From assembly GCA_023301725.1 (NCBI GenBank), contig JALZUD010000076.1, forward strand, positions 17,026 to 81,025: a stretch of 64,000 nucleotides of DNA, given 5' to 3'. This DNA is from Granulosicoccus sp. (GTDB lineage: Bacteria; Pseudomonadota; Gammaproteobacteria; Granulosicoccales; Granulosicoccaceae). Shown here in pieces: positions 46,442 through 55,731 of the stretch. The notes beneath the pieces are model-generated. The model made no database searches. It was not told where the DNA came from and saw only the letters and a list, made by a program, of their open reading frames with translations. The position numbers and the translations under genes are program-made. Each line of letters begins with the position of its first letter. Position 1 is the first letter of the stretch.

Positions 46442-47579
46442 GCCAGCCCACATCTTTCATCAGCAATTCAGTCATTGGTGTACGCATTACAATAGCTTTG
46501 ATAAATAGGGGCGCTAAAATAAAGCTCATCAACAAAAACGGCTTGCTATCTGACCAGCTCCAATTGATATCTTTTGTAGTGAACAAACGTCGCCAGCCGG
46601 AACGATATAGCTTGCCTTTAAATAACTGCGCTTCAACAGAGGTGAGGCACGACCAGAATTCCTGCAGCCTATCAGCCAATGGCGCTGTTTCAACAGCTAT
46701 TGAATTAGCCTTAATCAGCGCTTCATACACAACATCAAACGTTAAGAAATGCAGACCACTGGTTGCTCTTGGATTGCATTCTATAGCACGCCACTCCCCC
46801 TTTTCATCGGCCATAAAATCAAACGAGATCATACCGCTATAGGCTGTGGCTTTCACAATGGCGTTTACAGACTCAGCAATGCGCACAGGCACTGGCAAGT
46901 ACTCAAAACTTACAGACACTGAACCCGACATCTCCAAGCTGCGGTAGCATACGGTATGCATAACCACACCATTCGCCGCAATGGAAAAACTACAACACGC
47001 AGCACCCGTCATTCTTTGCTGCACGATGTACTTATCGTTTTTTTGTATGGGTGTTAGCCTCTTGGCAGAGCTGAGGTAACACACACCCATTCCAGAGCAG
47101 GACAATCTTGGCTTGACCACTATGTCAGCCATTAAATTCGCTGTACCCGATAACACAGAGTCTGCCTTGAAGGTCTGTGGAACCGGCACACCATGGCGCT
47201 GAGCCAACTGGAAGAATTCGTACTTATCGTGCAACTGCACGAGTGTTTGCTGATCCATACAGAGCATCCGCACGCCTGCCGGTAACTGATTCTTCAAAGC
47301 TGCAACATACATCACCTCTTCTGATACAGGAATGACCAGCGATACGTCTTCCTCAGTGATGATTCTCTGCAAGGAGCTCAGGTACGCCTCTAAATCTATG
47401 GTGGGCGCTACCACTTGTATGCTTTTATCAACCGCTTTCGATAATCGGCACAGATGGAATCTAAAGGGCTCGGCAACTATTACACGAAAGCCTTGAGCGT
47501 GCAGCGCGCGAGCCAAATGCAAACTGACTGGCAGACGACCAAGGGTCAGTAGCACTGTTTTGCCGAACGAATTAGCCAA
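46431..47579 (-). CDS. ATP-grasp domain protein
   Basis: A 382-residue ATP-grasp ligase-like protein. The Rossmann-like start is KTVLLTLGRLPVSLHLARAL. The central ATP-binding region contains DIVVKPRLSCSGMGV and YIVQQRMTG, and the metal/catalytic stretch is FDFMADEKGEWRAIECNPRATSG. It belongs with carbamoyl-phosphate-synthase-like or carboxylate-amine ligases of unknown substrate. The C-terminus has a hydrophobic patch (FLLMSFILAPLFIKAIVM) suggesting membrane contact. The start is TTG 47579 or GTG 47555. Divergent from the P450 gene with 68 bp between. Confidence 0.8.
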   Translation of the reverse strand: MANSFGKTVLLTLGRLPVSLHLARALHAQGFRVIVAEPFRFHLCRLSKAVDKSIQVVAPTIDLEAYLSSLQRIITEEDVSLVIPVSEEVMYVAALKNQLPAGVRMLCMDQQTLVQLHDKYEFFQLAQRHGVPVPQTFKADSVLSGTANLMADIVVKPRLSCSGMGVCYLSSAKRLTPIQKNDKYIVQQRMTGAACCSFSIAANGVVMHTVCYRSLEMSGSVSVSFEYLPVPVRIAESVNAIVKATAYSGMISFDFMADEKGEWRAIECNPRATSGLHFLTFDVVYEALIKANSIAVETAPLADRLQEFWSCLTSVEAQLFKGKLYRSGWRRLFTTKDINWSWSDSKPFLLMSFILAPLFIKAIVMRTPMTELLMKDVGWHDV

Positions 47580-47647
47580 TGATTGCGGTCAGGATTTCTT
47601 TGCGTGGGGCCAAGTGTATACTGAACCCAACGTTGCGTATCTTAATC

Positions 47648-49066
47648 ATGTCCCAAGCACCACTTTACCGTCCACCTGCACCCGTACCCTCCTCGCCTTT
47701 GCGGTCGCTTCTTAGAGTGATACGCCAAGGCGACGGTGACCTGTTGAGCCTTGTACCCGCAGAAGCGTACCGCAAGCCACTGACCTGGCTTGGGTATTCT
47801 CGGCGCTCCATACTACTGATCAACGATACTGATTTGTGTCGTGAGGTACTCCACGACAAACAGGGTATCTTTCCTAAAAACGATCTGATGGTAGGTGCAC
47901 TGGAAGGGCTTGTCGGTAACTCCTTGTTCGTGTCTAGCTCAGAGCAATGGCGGCGACAACGGCAAATGATTGATCCCGCTTTTTCACAGCTGCGCATCAA
48001 CACAGCTTTCACATCCATGGTAGTGGCGGTTGATGATTATCAATCGACGCTCGACCAGCACGTGAGCACACAACAGACCTTTTCACTCGACAAGGCCATG
48101 AGTCACTTAACCGCTGACATCATTTGCCGAACCATTTTTTCGCAACCCTTAAGCTCAGATATAGCAGGGGATGTGTTCAACGATTTTCTGTTGTTCGAAC
48201 GCAGCGTGGCTAGCGTGGATTTGAAGCAACTCATTTTTGGTAAGCCTTGGGCACGTATTGAGCAACCTGCCGAGGTCGTCACCGCCTGCCAGCGTATCCG
48301 TCACCACATCGGCACTATGCTCGATCCACGTATCGAGGCACTAAGTTCAACAGGTGATCTTGCCAAACAGCCAGACGATATCGTATCCGCTGTTATTACT
48401 GCTAAGGATGAGCAATCAGGTGAAGCATTTACGCGTGAAGAGTTGATCGATCAGATAGGCGTGTTCTTCCTGGCTGGGCATGAAACCACCGCCAGTGTGC
48501 TCACTTGGGTGTTTTTCATTTTGTCCCAACAGCCTCATGTGGCACAACGTATCGCTGACGATATCAATCACGTGACGCAAGGACAAGACCTGCAAATGGA
48601 ACACATGCGCCAATTACCCTATGTTCGCCATGTTTTTCGTGAGGTATTACGTTTATATCCACCCATAACTTTTTTGCCACGCGTAGCACAACAAGCAACT
48701 CGCATTGCCGACAAAAAACTAAAGCGCGGCGCCATGATCATGATTTCCCCGTGGACCGCACACCGAAACGCCCTTCTCTGGAACAACGCTGATTGCTTTG
48801 ATCCAGATCGATTTCTAGACTCATCAGAACAGACAAACCCCGCCGTTAAAGCTGACAAAGGCACGCACATGTCTTTTGGTATTGGGCCACGTGTTTGTAT
48901 TGGTGCCTCATTTGCGACCACTGAAGCCGTTCTCATCATTGGTAGACTGGCACAGCGCTATACGTTTCATACTAAGAATGCAGAAGTCGTCCGCCCTGTA
49001 GCGCGACTAACCACACGGCCAGCAGTTGAAATACAGATGCAATTGAAACACCGAAAAACAACATGA
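47648..49066 (+). CDS. Cytochrome P450
   Basis: Soluble bacterial P450 of about 472 residues. The oxygen-binding helix reads LAGHETTAS, the ExxR is EVLRLYP, and the heme loop is FGIGPRVCIGASFA with the Cys ligand. ATG 47648 is used; the longer frame from 47579 adds residues without P450 character. The 4-bp overlap (ATGA) with the crtD-like gene shows the two are coupled, so this P450 probably acts on a carotenoid or other polyene/terpenoid made or modified by that enzyme. Confidence 0.9.
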   Translation: MSQAPLYRPPAPVPSSPLRSLLRVIRQGDGDLLSLVPAEAYRKPLTWLGYSRRSILLINDTDLCREVLHDKQGIFPKNDLMVGALEGLVGNSLFVSSSEQWRRQRQMIDPAFSQLRINTAFTSMVVAVDDYQSTLDQHVSTQQTFSLDKAMSHLTADIICRTIFSQPLSSDIAGDVFNDFLLFERSVASVDLKQLIFGKPWARIEQPAEVVTACQRIRHHIGTMLDPRIEALSSTGDLAKQPDDIVSAVITAKDEQSGEAFTREELIDQIGVFFLAGHETTASVLTWVFFILSQQPHVAQRIADDINHVTQGQDLQMEHMRQLPYVRHVFREVLRLYPPITFLPRVAQQATRIADKKLKRGAMIMISPWTAHRNALLWNNADCFDPDRFLDSSEQTNPAVKADKGTHMSFGIGPRVCIGASFATTEAVLIIGRLAQRYTFHTKNAEVVRPVARLTTRPAVEIQMQLKHRKTT

Positions 49067-50571
49067 GTGTGAATACACAAAAAACACAAGCTGTGGTTGT
49101 CATTGGTGCAGGTATCGGGGGACTGACTGCAGCAATTGCGCTGGCTGCAAAGAAAATACCAGTGGTTGTACTAGAACGACATGCTCATCCCGGTGGCAAG
49201 ATGCGACAGCTGTTTGTTGCAGGCCAAGGGATAGATGCTGGCCCCACTGTATTCACCATGCGCTGGGTCTTTGAAAACCTTTTCGCCAGTGCTGGTCTGG
49301 AATTTTCCGAGCATCTACGCCTGGATAAAGCCGATTTATTAGCCCGCCATAGCTGGCAAGACAGCGACTCACTCGATTTATTTACCGAGCTCGATCAGTC
49401 CATGCAAGCTATCAGCGAGTTTGCAGGCAGTAGCGAGGCAGACAACTATCTTCGTTTCGCTCAGAAAACAAGGGAAGTGTTTAAAACGCTCGATCACAGC
49501 TTCATGCGGGCACAACGCCCCAACCCGATCGCGCTAAGTCTGCAAGGTGGGCTCAGCGGCATCATAGATATGGCAAAGACCCAACCCTTTGTCACTCTAT
49601 GGAATTCGCTATCAAAAGATTTCAACGATCCTCGATTACGTCAGCTCTTTGCACGTTATGCAACCTATTGTGGAAGCTCCCCGTTTAAGGCACCCGCTAC
49701 GCTTATGCTGATAGCACATGTCGAAAAAGCTGGTGTCTGGATGGTGCAAGGCGGCATGCACACACTAGCGCGTACCTTGGCCAACACCCTCGAACTGCTA
49801 GGTGGTGAGATCCGCTACGGAACGGGTGTTGCTGGATTGGACATAGACAACGAGCAGATCACTTCAGTGCAGCTTGAGAATGGAGAATCTCTGCCAACCA
49901 AAGCCGTTATTTTCAATGGTGATACCCAGGCGCTAGCCACGGGCCTGCTAGGGGAGCCAGCCAGGCAGGCGTGTACTTCCCGAACAGAGGCGTCTCTTTC
50001 AGCGGTAACTCACTGCCAGTATGCTAAAACACGTGGATATCCCCTGGCTCATCACACGATTTTTTTTGGCAACGATTACACCGACGAATTCGAGGCTATT
50101 TTCGAGCGCAGTGGGTTAACTGAAAACCCAACAGTGTATGTGTGCGCTCAGGATCGCAGCGGCAGTGCAGACACGGCGATTGCCGATGGCCAGCATGAAC
50201 GCCTCTTTTCCTTGGTGAATGCGCCAGCACGGGCGTTAAGTGATGCCGAGCGAGCGCAGGCTATTGAGCGAATGCAAAGCACGCTCACCTCTCAGGGCCT
50301 GAAGATTGACGATGAGCAAGGTCAGAGTATTGTTACAGGCCCCAGTCAGTTTGGACGGCTGTTTCCCGCTAGCGATGGTGCTCTTTACGGACGGCCAACC
50401 CACGGCTGGATGGGCTCATTCAAGCGCCCCGGATCACGCAGCGCCATTCAAGGCTTATATCTATGTGGAGGCAGTGTTCATCCTGGAGCCGGTGTTCCGA
50501 TGGCCAGCTTGTCTGGTCAACTGGCAGCAGAAAGCCTATGCGCTGACGGATACGCTAAACCCCAGAGCTAA
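49063..50571 (+). CDS. crtD: Carotenoid desaturase, CrtD-like (1-hydroxycarotenoid 3,4-desaturase type)
   Basis: FAD-dependent desaturase of 502 residues. The dinucleotide site is VIGAGIGGLTAAIALA, then HPGGKMR and DAGPTVFTMRWVFE. The FARYATYCGSSPFKAPATL and PTVYVCAQDRSG words, as well as the C-terminal GGSVHPGAGVPMA FAD motif, match the CrtD branch of phytoene-desaturase-like enzymes rather than CrtI. CrtD introduces a 3,4 double bond into 1-hydroxycarotenoids. No crtB, crtI, crtC or photosynthesis genes lie in this window, so its substrate must come from elsewhere or differ. Confidence 0.82.
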   Translation: MSVNTQKTQAVVVIGAGIGGLTAAIALAAKKIPVVVLERHAHPGGKMRQLFVAGQGIDAGPTVFTMRWVFENLFASAGLEFSEHLRLDKADLLARHSWQDSDSLDLFTELDQSMQAISEFAGSSEADNYLRFAQKTREVFKTLDHSFMRAQRPNPIALSLQGGLSGIIDMAKTQPFVTLWNSLSKDFNDPRLRQLFARYATYCGSSPFKAPATLMLIAHVEKAGVWMVQGGMHTLARTLANTLELLGGEIRYGTGVAGLDIDNEQITSVQLENGESLPTKAVIFNGDTQALATGLLGEPARQACTSRTEASLSAVTHCQYAKTRGYPLAHHTIFFGNDYTDEFEAIFERSGLTENPTVYVCAQDRSGSADTAIADGQHERLFSLVNAPARALSDAERAQAIERMQSTLTSQGLKIDDEQGQSIVTGPSQFGRLFPASDGALYGRPTHGWMGSFKRPGSRSAIQGLYLCGGSVHPGAGVPMASLSGQLAAESLCADGYAKPQS

Positions 50572-50647
50572 TCCCAGTGATTGGGAAGCACTTGCAAGGC
50601 GTTTACGCTAACTGTATAAAGAACGAAGGTTTCACTGCCAATCTGGA

Positions 50648-51391
50648 TTGACGCTTTGTATGTTTCTCTTCAACGCACTCGTTGTCTTGCATATCGTCTC
50701 CGGAACCATCGGACTCATATCAATGTGGGTACCTGTGGTGGGGAAAAAAGGCGGACAAGCACATAAGCGCTGGGGTCGAATTTTTGCCCATGCGCTGCTC
50801 GTGACTGGCATTCTAGCCATAGGTATTAGTCTTGTCACTTTGCGCTATCCACTGGAGACTCATCCTTTTTCCAACGATGCGGCCATGGTGCGAGGCATGT
50901 TTGGTTGGATGATGCTTTATTTGGCAACGCTAACTATCATGCTCAGCCGCTATGGGATGTGGTGCATTCACAATCGCCACAACCATGCGTCTAACCGCCA
51001 CACACTCAACCTTGCCCTGCAAGCAGCTACCTTTATCACGGCTGCCAATTGCGCTTGGCAAGGCTACCTGATCAATCAACCGTTAATGATAGGCATATCG
51101 ATCATCGGTTTGCTCTCTTCGGTACTAAACACCCGTTTTATTTTCCAGAAGAACCCCCCACTTAACGAATGGTTAATTCAACACACGAGAGGACTGGTGG
51201 GAGCGGGCATATCTGTATACACCGCGTTCTTTGCATTTGGTGCCGTGAATCTGATGCCACACCTTGCCTTTAACCCCATCCTTTGGGCAACGCCGTGCAC
51301 GCTTGGCATCAGTTTGTTGCTCTACCATCAATATAAAATCTACAGGCAAAGGCGAAGAGCGCTATACCGTCAAAAAGCGCAAGTTATCTAA
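50648..51391 (+). CDS. Multi-pass membrane protein, DUF2306-like
   Basis: A 247-residue protein with about six or seven hydrophobic segments. The early VLHIVSGTIGLISMW and GKKGGQAHKRWGRIFAHA resemble the DUF2306 family, whose function is unknown. The start may be at the second Met (MFLFNALVV). It lies 76 bp after the crtD-like gene on the same strand and could be part of the same unit. A short repeated phrase just after the stop (caagttatctaaacac twice) is probably trivial. Confidence 0.65.
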   Translation: MTLCMFLFNALVVLHIVSGTIGLISMWVPVVGKKGGQAHKRWGRIFAHALLVTGILAIGISLVTLRYPLETHPFSNDAAMVRGMFGWMMLYLATLTIMLSRYGMWCIHNRHNHASNRHTLNLALQAATFITAANCAWQGYLINQPLMIGISIIGLLSSVLNTRFIFQKNPPLNEWLIQHTRGLVGAGISVYTAFFAFGAVNLMPHLAFNPILWATPCTLGISLLLYHQYKIYRQRRRALYRQKAQVI

Positions 51392-51421
51392 ACACAAGTT
51401 ATCTAAACACTAGGGTAAACC

Positions 51422-51694
51422 TCATCTCTTCCAACGAATCACAAGATCGGTTACATGAAATATCAGTGAAGAAATCAGGCAAAGTGCAATAATTTCGGGA
51501 ACAAAACCTTTTAGTGTCGCTCCAAGGGCTAGCATCAGACTGCCACCCGCACCGATATTAGCTAGCAGTGGTATCAGGGCGATTCCCTTACCAGTGCGTC
51601 GCCAATAAATAGTCAACGCAATCACTTCAATAACAACAAACAGCACCATAATATCGACAATGCGTCCGCTACTAATGATGTCCGATAAGTTCAT
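51422..51694 (-). CDS. Small three-helix membrane protein
   Basis: A 90-residue protein with three hydrophobic segments (VDIMVLFVVIEVIALTIYW, LIPLLANIGAGGSLMLALGA, EIIALCLISSLIFHVTDLV) and a basic C-terminus. No family that I can name. It converges on the DUF2306-like gene and diverges from the deaminase gene, 44 bp away. The regular helix pattern and positive-inside ends support a real gene. Confidence 0.6.
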   Translation of the reverse strand: MNLSDIISSGRIVDIMVLFVVIEVIALTIYWRRTGKGIALIPLLANIGAGGSLMLALGATLKGFVPEIIALCLISSLIFHVTDLVIRWKR

Positions 51695-51738
51695 TTGAAA
51701 ATCATAGCGTTGCCTAAGAAAACCGAGTACCTGAATTC

Positions 51739-52350
51739 ATGACTGAAAATCAACAACCAGACGCCGCTCTACTGCGCCGCCTGTTGGAAGTACTGGCTAA
51801 CGACATACTGCCATTAACGGAGCGCGCCGTACAGGAGGGTAATAAAATATTCGGCGCGGCCCTCCTCCGAAAAAGCGATCATTCGCTGTATCTGGCTGCT
51901 ACCAACAACGAGATGCAAAGCCCTCTTCATCATGGCGAGATGCATTTGCTTAAACTATTTTACGAAATACCCACAGCAGAACGTGCACCCGTGAGCGAAC
52001 TGATTTTTCTGAGCACCCATGAACCGTGCAGCATGTGCCTATCAGCAATCACATGGAGTGGTTTTGACAATTTCTGCCATTTCTTTAGTCATGAGGATTC
52101 ACGCGATGCGTTTAACATTCCACACGATCTAAAAATTCTTGACGAAGTATTTGCACTAAAACCAGGGCAGTACAATAAGCGCAATGAATTCTGGGACAGC
52201 TTTAACATTGTCGAACAGCTGAAAACCGTTGCCGATGAGACAGCCCGGCAAGAGCTGAGCGTGCTGGTCGAGAGCATAAAAGCGCGCTACGAAGCGGCCT
52301 CTAGCGTATACCAGTTGAGTAAAAACACCAATCAGATACCATTGAACTAG
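51739..52350 (+). CDS. Cytidine/deoxycytidylate deaminase-fold protein
   Basis: A 203-residue zinc deaminase-like protein. HGE at residues 65-67 supplies the zinc His and catalytic Glu, and EPCSMC (Cys97, Cys100) the other two ligands. These are the complete signature of cytosine, guanine or tRNA-adenosine type deaminases. The C-terminal 80 residues extend beyond the usual core and look helical. Substrate unknown; psuK/psuG further along also concern nucleosides, but there is no operon link. Confidence 0.82.
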   Translation: MTENQQPDAALLRRLLEVLANDILPLTERAVQEGNKIFGAALLRKSDHSLYLAATNNEMQSPLHHGEMHLLKLFYEIPTAERAPVSELIFLSTHEPCSMCLSAITWSGFDNFCHFFSHEDSRDAFNIPHDLKILDEVFALKPGQYNKRNEFWDSFNIVEQLKTVADETARQELSVLVESIKARYEAASSVYQLSKNTNQIPLN

Positions 52351-52403
52351 TTCAGAAACCCCCTATCTAGCTCTGTCGGCAGCGAGTTCATCACATGGCA
52401 GAG

Positions 52404-52433
52404 TTCAGAAATCGTGCAAAAATTCATTATAAT
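52404..52433 (+). promoter_or_regulatory. Candidate sigma-70 promoter
   Basis: TTCAGA at 52404 and a perfect TATAAT at 52428, 18 bases apart, lie about 95 bp before the start of the secreted hypothetical gene. Confidence 0.45.
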
Positions 52434-52529
52434 CGACTCCCTCTCAGTACACTTCAGGCCGATGTGGGATCATACTGACTGGTAAGCTCGATTCCAATTC
52501 TATAGTTTGGTAAACATTGTCCACCCTCA

Positions 52530-53285
52530 ATGATGTCTTTAGTCACTCCTAGTCGCCCTTTGCAACGAAACCTACAAACGCACAAGGCGGGCCGCCCTTT
52601 CGTGGTTTCGGCATGGCTTGTTCTTTTGGGAATGCCCTTAGTCGCTATAGCTTCAGATGTGGTCGGGGTAGCAGATGCGCCGCTTGAAGCCACATTTTAC
52701 TCTGATGCGTCGTGCCTCCTCACTATCGATGCTTTTGTACAACACGGTAAAACCGTGATCGATGCAGATGTAGACGCCAGTGGTTCACGCATGTTTATTC
52801 ACTGTGATACTGAAGAAGGCAGACGACTGACACTTCTGGCCAGAGGTGATGCTCTGGACACGGAAACACGCGCACCACTATTGAGCAGAACACAAATTGG
52901 CGATGGCGAGGACGGCATGCTCGCATGGCTAACGCGACCCGGTGTGCTCTACACTGACGATACTGCCCCACGCCGATATGTTATCGGTGGAAACGTCAAG
53001 CTACGAAAATCACCTGCTGTCGATGCTGTTGCCACCGCACTGAATTCCAATGCGCATTCGTTTGCATCAATTAATGGCGTGCTCGAACCCATTGTCAAAT
53101 CAGAAGCGCAGAGTATGCAGCTCACACCCACTGAAGAATCAACTCCAGACGACACTGCAGCAGGTGAAGATGCCACACAATCATCTGAAGGGGCGCCTAG
53201 TTCCGAGGCACCAAGTGTAGAAACTCCAGATATAGGCGCAGCCAGTGCAGAAACACCCAGTGAAGAAACCACCGTTGCAGAGTGA
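52530..53285 (+). CDS. Exported hypothetical protein with acidic Ser/Thr/Glu tail
   Basis: A 251-residue protein. An N-terminal basic region and hydrophobic segment (VVSAWLVLLGMPLVAIA) form a signal peptide or anchor. The middle 130 residues contain a Cys pair (ASCLLTIDAF, MFIHCDTEE) and mostly beta character; I do not recognise the domain. The last 60 residues are low-complexity, rich in Glu, Ser, Thr, Ala and Pro. It ends 6 bp from the converging HADH-ECH gene. Two ATGs at the start are possible. Confidence 0.65.
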   Translation: MMSLVTPSRPLQRNLQTHKAGRPFVVSAWLVLLGMPLVAIASDVVGVADAPLEATFYSDASCLLTIDAFVQHGKTVIDADVDASGSRMFIHCDTEEGRRLTLLARGDALDTETRAPLLSRTQIGDGEDGMLAWLTRPGVLYTDDTAPRRYVIGGNVKLRKSPAVDAVATALNSNAHSFASINGVLEPIVKSEAQSMQLTPTEESTPDDTAAGEDATQSSEGAPSSEAPSVETPDIGAASAETPSEETTVAE

Positions 53286-53291
53286 AATCAA

Positions 53292-55616
53292 CTAGTTTCG
53301 GATAGCTCCACCACCGTGCAATAGGGCATGTATGCGTTCGCGTGTTTCCGGCGTTTTTGCCAAGGCGACAAACGCATCACGCTCACGTTGATACATATCT
53401 GCGTCTGCTACCCGCTCAGGTTGCCCATCTGCACTACAAATCACAGACCCGATACCCATGGCGACCGTCTTATCATGGGCAAAGAAGTCACCGCGCTCGA
53501 TACCCTCGTCCATGAACTGAGCCATTCGCTGCAGAATATCACCCGAGGCTAATTCAAAAACTGGCCGCTCTGGCGCTTGATAGTCTGCGCACAACGCATC
53601 CAGTGCCAGTATTGATTGTGTATACAGACGATCTCGATTCATGACCCACTGGTCGTGTTCTGGCTTGAAAAACTGCAGCTTGCCTGCGCCTTGTGGAGAG
53701 CTGGCAGTAGCTCCATAGCCAAGATTCATCCAAGCATTCCAAGCGGCTTTGTTCCAGTCGCCCGTCTTCGCATACCAGCGCAAGTAAGTTTCTTTAACAC
53801 CGCCACCTGAGGGCAACAAACCAACCCCACTCTCAACCAATCCTGCCACTGTATTCGCGTGCATGACCAACTGATCACAATGCAATAGCACTTCGAGGCC
53901 ACCACCTAAAGACAATCCAGAGGGCGCGCCTACCACTGGCACCGGAGCATACTTGAGTGCAGCTACAGCCAACTGGAAACGGTTTAAAAAGGCATCAATA
54001 CCAGACCAGTCGCCACTATCAATTAAGGCGAGGAATGCATTGAGATCAACACCTGCCGAGTAATGCTGCGCGTCGTTATGCACCAGAATACCCTTGCCAT
54101 GATCAGTGGCAGCCTGCATAACGATCTGCATGGATTCATCAGTCAGCGCATTCGCTTTAGAATGAAACTCGATTAAACGATAATCATCACCAATGCGATA
54201 CAGGCTGGCCGCACGATTGGTAGCAATAGGTGACAGCGTCCTGCGTTGCAAGTGAAATCTGACCACACCTTCAGGCAACAATACGGGGGCCGTCTCAGCT
54301 GATGCATGGCGTACCAACAGCACCGGCTTGTCAGCTGCTACCTGATAGAAAGCAAGATCGCTTTCCAGTACCGCGGGTATTGGCATATCGAGGTTGTTCA
54401 TCAGTGCACGCACCCGACTCGCGCCCAACGCATCAATCATTTCAAATGGACCACGAATCCAGTTAAACCCCAGCTTCATGGCATCATCGATATCCTGAGG
54501 GGAATCAGTGACAGTGCCCAACAAACTGGCCGCGTAGCCAAGCACTCGCGCCAATACATGCTGACAAAATTTTGCTTGCACATCATCACCGAGCACCAGG
54601 TCAACTAAGGGTTCTTTTTGATCAACTATCGCTTGTGCTGCATCAAGTGCACGCGCTGGCAATTGAGTCGCAACTGGGCGATAGCTGTCATCTGACATAT
54701 TTCTGGCAAGCTTTGCTCCATCCTCAGCACGCCGATAAAAACCACCACTGCCTTTGTTGCCAGTCAGGCCAGCGGCGATCATGCCATTGATGATCTCACT
54801 CTCAGCACCCACCGCATGAAAAGCATCATTGTCGGGCAAAATGCTGCGAAGAGAGCGGACTACGTCTGCCATGAGATCAATACCAATGAGATCGTAGAGG
54901 CCAAAAACACCTGTTTTAGGGATGCCCATGGGTCTGCCCATTAGAGCATCAGCAATCTCAATCGGAAGATTTAGCGAGAGCGCTTCGTCAATACCTACCT
55001 GTAACGCGAATACGCCAACTCGATTACCCAGAAAACCTGGTGTGTCCTTGCACTGCACAACACCCTTACCCAATTCACGGTCATTGAAGTCAGCCAGTTT
55101 CTGCATGATGGCATCGTCAGTCTGTTCACCACGAACCAGTTCCAACAGTCGCATATAACGAACAGGATTAAAGTAATGTGTTATCGCAAAGCGTTGTTGA
55201 AACTCAACAGGCAAAGTTTCAACCAGTAAACTGATGGGAATAGTTGACGTGTTTGATGTCACCACACAATCGTTAGACACCGTTTTTTCAAGCCGATGAT
55301 AAAGCTCGCGTTTTATATCCAGGCGCTCGACAATCGCTTCAACGACCCAGTCAACCTCGGCTAGCTTGTGGAAGTCGTCACGCGTATTGCCCACCGTGAT
55401 GAGATCAGCAGCACTGCGGTGCATGAGTGCCGGCGGCTCAGCATCAATCAGTTTTTGTTTGGCACGCTCACTAATAGCACTGGCGCTGGTATTAGCATTA
55501 GCACCATCGTCTGTTGGAAGATCAAGAAGAAGTACTTCATGTCCGGCATTTGCTATGTGCCCGGCAATGCCTGAGCCCATCGTGCCAGAACCGATAACTG
55601 CAATTTTTGAAAACAT
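53292..55616 (-). CDS. 3-hydroxyacyl-CoA dehydrogenase / enoyl-CoA hydratase fusion (FadN-like order)
   Basis: Bifunctional beta-oxidation enzyme of 774 residues. The NAD-binding HADH part comes first (VIGSGTMGSGIAGHIANAG; FNPVRYMRLLELV), followed by the HADH C-terminal domain. The crotonase domain comes last (about 490-690), with HYSAGVDLNAFLAL and SGLSLGGGLEVLLHCDQ. This is the reverse of FadB/FadJ and matches the FadN order. It hydrates and then oxidises enoyl-CoA to 3-ketoacyl-CoA; a thiolase such as bktB would complete the cycle. dmdA lies 115 bp upstream on the same strand, so the two could be co-transcribed. Confidence 0.92.
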   Translation of the reverse strand: MFSKIAVIGSGTMGSGIAGHIANAGHEVLLLDLPTDDGANANTSASAISERAKQKLIDAEPPALMHRSAADLITVGNTRDDFHKLAEVDWVVEAIVERLDIKRELYHRLEKTVSNDCVVTSNTSTIPISLLVETLPVEFQQRFAITHYFNPVRYMRLLELVRGEQTDDAIMQKLADFNDRELGKGVVQCKDTPGFLGNRVGVFALQVGIDEALSLNLPIEIADALMGRPMGIPKTGVFGLYDLIGIDLMADVVRSLRSILPDNDAFHAVGAESEIINGMIAAGLTGNKGSGGFYRRAEDGAKLARNMSDDSYRPVATQLPARALDAAQAIVDQKEPLVDLVLGDDVQAKFCQHVLARVLGYAASLLGTVTDSPQDIDDAMKLGFNWIRGPFEMIDALGASRVRALMNNLDMPIPAVLESDLAFYQVAADKPVLLVRHASAETAPVLLPEGVVRFHLQRRTLSPIATNRAASLYRIGDDYRLIEFHSKANALTDESMQIVMQAATDHGKGILVHNDAQHYSAGVDLNAFLALIDSGDWSGIDAFLNRFQLAVAALKYAPVPVVGAPSGLSLGGGLEVLLHCDQLVMHANTVAGLVESGVGLLPSGGGVKETYLRWYAKTGDWNKAAWNAWMNLGYGATASSPQGAGKLQFFKPEHDQWVMNRDRLYTQSILALDALCADYQAPERPVFELASGDILQRMAQFMDEGIERGDFFAHDKTVAMGIGSVICSADGQPERVADADMYQRERDAFVALAKTPETRERIHALLHGGGAIRN

Positions 55617-55731
55617 GATGGCAAGCGTGCTGTGGTCAGGTGCCCTAGTGTACTAGCAATGCCGCACTGGTACTGGCAATAGCCATGTAAGAGTCAGCAA
55701 ATTGTTGAGCGGCAAAGTGCGTCAGTTCACG

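Noticed and set aside
47579..47647. N-terminal extension of the P450
   Set aside because: The residues are not P450-like and overlap the divergent promoter region; ATG 47648 gives the usual length.
49063..50571. Photosynthesis gene cluster suggested by crtD
   Set aside because: No bch, puf or other crt genes are in the window.
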